Assembly (NCBI GenBank): GCA_025455895.1
Contig: JALOLQ010000071.1
Span: forward strand, 1 to 7,168
DNA: 7,168 nt
Source: Solirubrobacteraceae bacterium
Lineage (GTDB): Bacteria > Actinomycetota > Thermoleophilia > Solirubrobacterales > Solirubrobacteraceae
Direction: 5' to 3'
The position numbers and the translations under genes are program-made. Under the pieces are notes generated by a model. It did not search any database, was not told the origin of the DNA, and worked only from the letters and a program-made list of their open reading frames with translations. Below, in pieces: positions 6,002-7,168 of the stretch. Numbering within the stretch: position 1 is the first letter of the stretch; each line of letters starts with the position of its first letter.

Positions 6002-7141
6002 CTATCGCACCCAGACGGTGCGCGTGAGCGTCACGTGCTCGAAGCGCCCGAGCCCGAGCCCGGGCCGGGCGCGGGAGGCGTTCGCGGGGGCGTTGCAGTC
6101 GCCGGCGATGAAGCGGTCGCCCGGCGAGCGCCACCACTCACCCGGGCCGAGCGCGGCGATCATCGGGCTCGAGACGCGTCCGCAGCGGGGGACGTGGCGC
6201 GCGTTGCCGGCGAGGTGGCCGAGCTCGTGGACGAGCACGGACTGCAGGTCGTACTCCTCGTCGCTGGGGGGCGCCGGGCCCTCCTGCCAGGGGACCCGCG
6301 GGTTGAGCGTGACGTCCTGGTCGATCAGCACGCGCTGGAGGATCCGGGAGCCGCGGTAGCGGCACACGCGGCGCCCGTCCCGGAGCGTGCAGCGGCGCTG
6401 GCCGATCGTGCGGCGCACGAGGTACGAGTCGCGCTGGACGCCGAGCACGCCGCGGCGCGTGTCGCCGAAGCCGACCTGGTTGCGCCGGTCGAAGGCGACG
6501 ACCTCGCGCCGCGTGACCCCGGTGCTGCGCAGGCCCCAGCGGCGGGCGCTCGTCTCGGCCATCGCCTCCCAGCGCGCGCGGCGGACCTTGGCCGGGAGGT
6601 TCGCGACCGAGGTGACGAAGCGCGCGGAGCCCTGGCGGCCGATGGCCGCGGGGATCCGGGCGGTCGTGAGGCCCGCGAGCGGGTCGGTGGAGGGCGGGGG
6701 CGGCTGCGGCGTGCCGGGCGGCGGCTCGTACGGCGCCTCGCCGACGAGCGTCTTGCCGTCGTTGTCGTAGAGGTAGAGGCACGCGCGGCGCGGCCCCGGG
6801 GCGCGCTCCTCCCAGACGGCGCGGAAGGTGCCGGCGGCGCCCTGGGTGACCGGGCCGACCCACGCCCCGGTGCCGGCCGACGAGCAGGCGCGGTCCGCGG
6901 GGACGCTCGTGATCACCGCGTACCACGAGCCGCAGCTCGAGCCGCTCGGGCAGTCGGTGGTGACCTGCGCGGTGCCGGCGAGGTCGTACGCGGGCACCGA
7001 GCCGGGGCGGCTCGTGACGCTCGACAGCGTGAGCCCGCCGGTCGGGGTCGCGAGCGCGGCCGGGCTCGCCACGAGCGCCAGGACGAGCGCGGCGGCGAGT
7101 GCGAGCGGGGCGCGGAGCGGGGTGCTGCGGCGGCGGGGCAT
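6002..7141 (-). CDS. Secreted metzincin-like zinc metalloprotease
   Basis: The protein has 379 residues from ATG 7141-7139. A GTG directly before it is possible and would add one residue. No Shine-Dalgarno is visible. Residues 1-32 form a signal peptide: basic start (MPRRR), a long Ala/Leu/Val core, and likely cleavage after SPAALA. Residues about 35-137 form a small module with Cys64, Cys70, Cys86 and Cys121. A Pro-rich linker follows (139-152). The C-terminal half resembles matrixins: VLIDQDVTLN (271-280), DLQSVLVHELGHLAG (298-312) and a probable Met-turn SSPMIAAL (324-331). His305 and His309 are zinc ligands and Glu306 the catalytic base. The third ligand is unusual: the motif is HELGHLAGNARH, so the His is residue 316, one later than in HExxHxxGxxH. 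All eight cysteines of the predicted mature chain could pair as disulfides. It probably cleaves extracellular proteins; the substrate is unknown. I see no anchor or lipobox. The metalloprotease call is strong and the exact clan moderate. Confidence 0.85.
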   Translation of the reverse strand: MPRRRSTPLRAPLALAAALVLALVASPAALATPTGGLTLSSVTSRPGSVPAYDLAGTAQVTTDCPSGSSCGSWYAVITSVPADRACSSAGTGAWVGPVTQGAAGTFRAVWEERAPGPRRACLYLYDNDGKTLVGEAPYEPPPGTPQPPPPSTDPLAGLTTARIPAAIGRQGSARFVTSVANLPAKVRRARWEAMAETSARRWGLRSTGVTRREVVAFDRRNQVGFGDTRRGVLGVQRDSYLVRRTIGQRRCTLRDGRRVCRYRGSRILQRVLIDQDVTLNPRVPWQEGPAPPSDEEYDLQSVLVHELGHLAGNARHVPRCGRVSSPMIAALGPGEWWRSPGDRFIAGDCNAPANASRARPGLGLGRFEHVTLTRTVWVR

Positions 7142-7168
7142 CACGGGCGGCCCGACGACGGACCGGCG

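Overview
The window is very G+C-rich by eye (about three quarters or more), with codon third positions almost always G or C. It carries a protein set typical of deep-branching soil Actinobacteria: an F420-dependent PPOX-class oxidoreductase, a membrane-embedded M28-like protein, secreted proteins with Cys-rich modules, and promoter-to-start distances short enough for leaderless mRNAs. A member of Thermoleophilia (Solirubrobacterales-like) is my best guess. This is inferred from protein style, not from a marker gene. No rRNA, tRNA, CRISPR array, insertion sequence, phage gene or plasmid function is visible, so this looks like ordinary chromosomal sequence.

Layout. (1) 1-280, minus: the first 93 codons of a gene that runs off the left edge, with a Lys/Arg-rich start and a Pro/Ala-rich linker. 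(2) 281-455: a gap with no convincing signal. (3) 456-1899, minus: a two-gene membrane operon. A four-helix protein whose soluble part resembles an M28 aminopeptidase stripped of its metal ligands overlaps by 26 nt a three-helix DUF202 protein. (4) About 1908-1917: a divergent promoter in which two -10-like elements share the palindrome ACTAGT. (5) 1929-4099, plus: an amidase-signature hydrolase overlapping by GTGA an inositol-monophosphatase-family phosphatase. (6) 4102-4509, minus: an F420-dependent PPOX-class oxidoreductase with a strong Shine-Dalgarno. It is tail-to-tail with the phosphatase, 2 nt between stops. (7) 4607-5995, plus: a DAO-family FAD-dependent oxidoreductase, divergent from the PPOX gene, apparently on a leaderless transcript. 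(8) 6002-7141, minus: a secreted metzincin-like zinc protease, tail-to-tail with the oxidoreductase at 6 nt.

How the genes might work together. The only two probable operons are M28-like/DUF202 and amidase/phosphatase. Their starts face each other across one 29-bp gap, so the two operons may be co-regulated. The other genes look like independent single-gene units. I see no defence, secretion or biosynthetic system. The parts most worth following are the apparently catalytically dead M28-like membrane protein paired with DUF202, and the metzincin motif with one extra residue before its third histidine.
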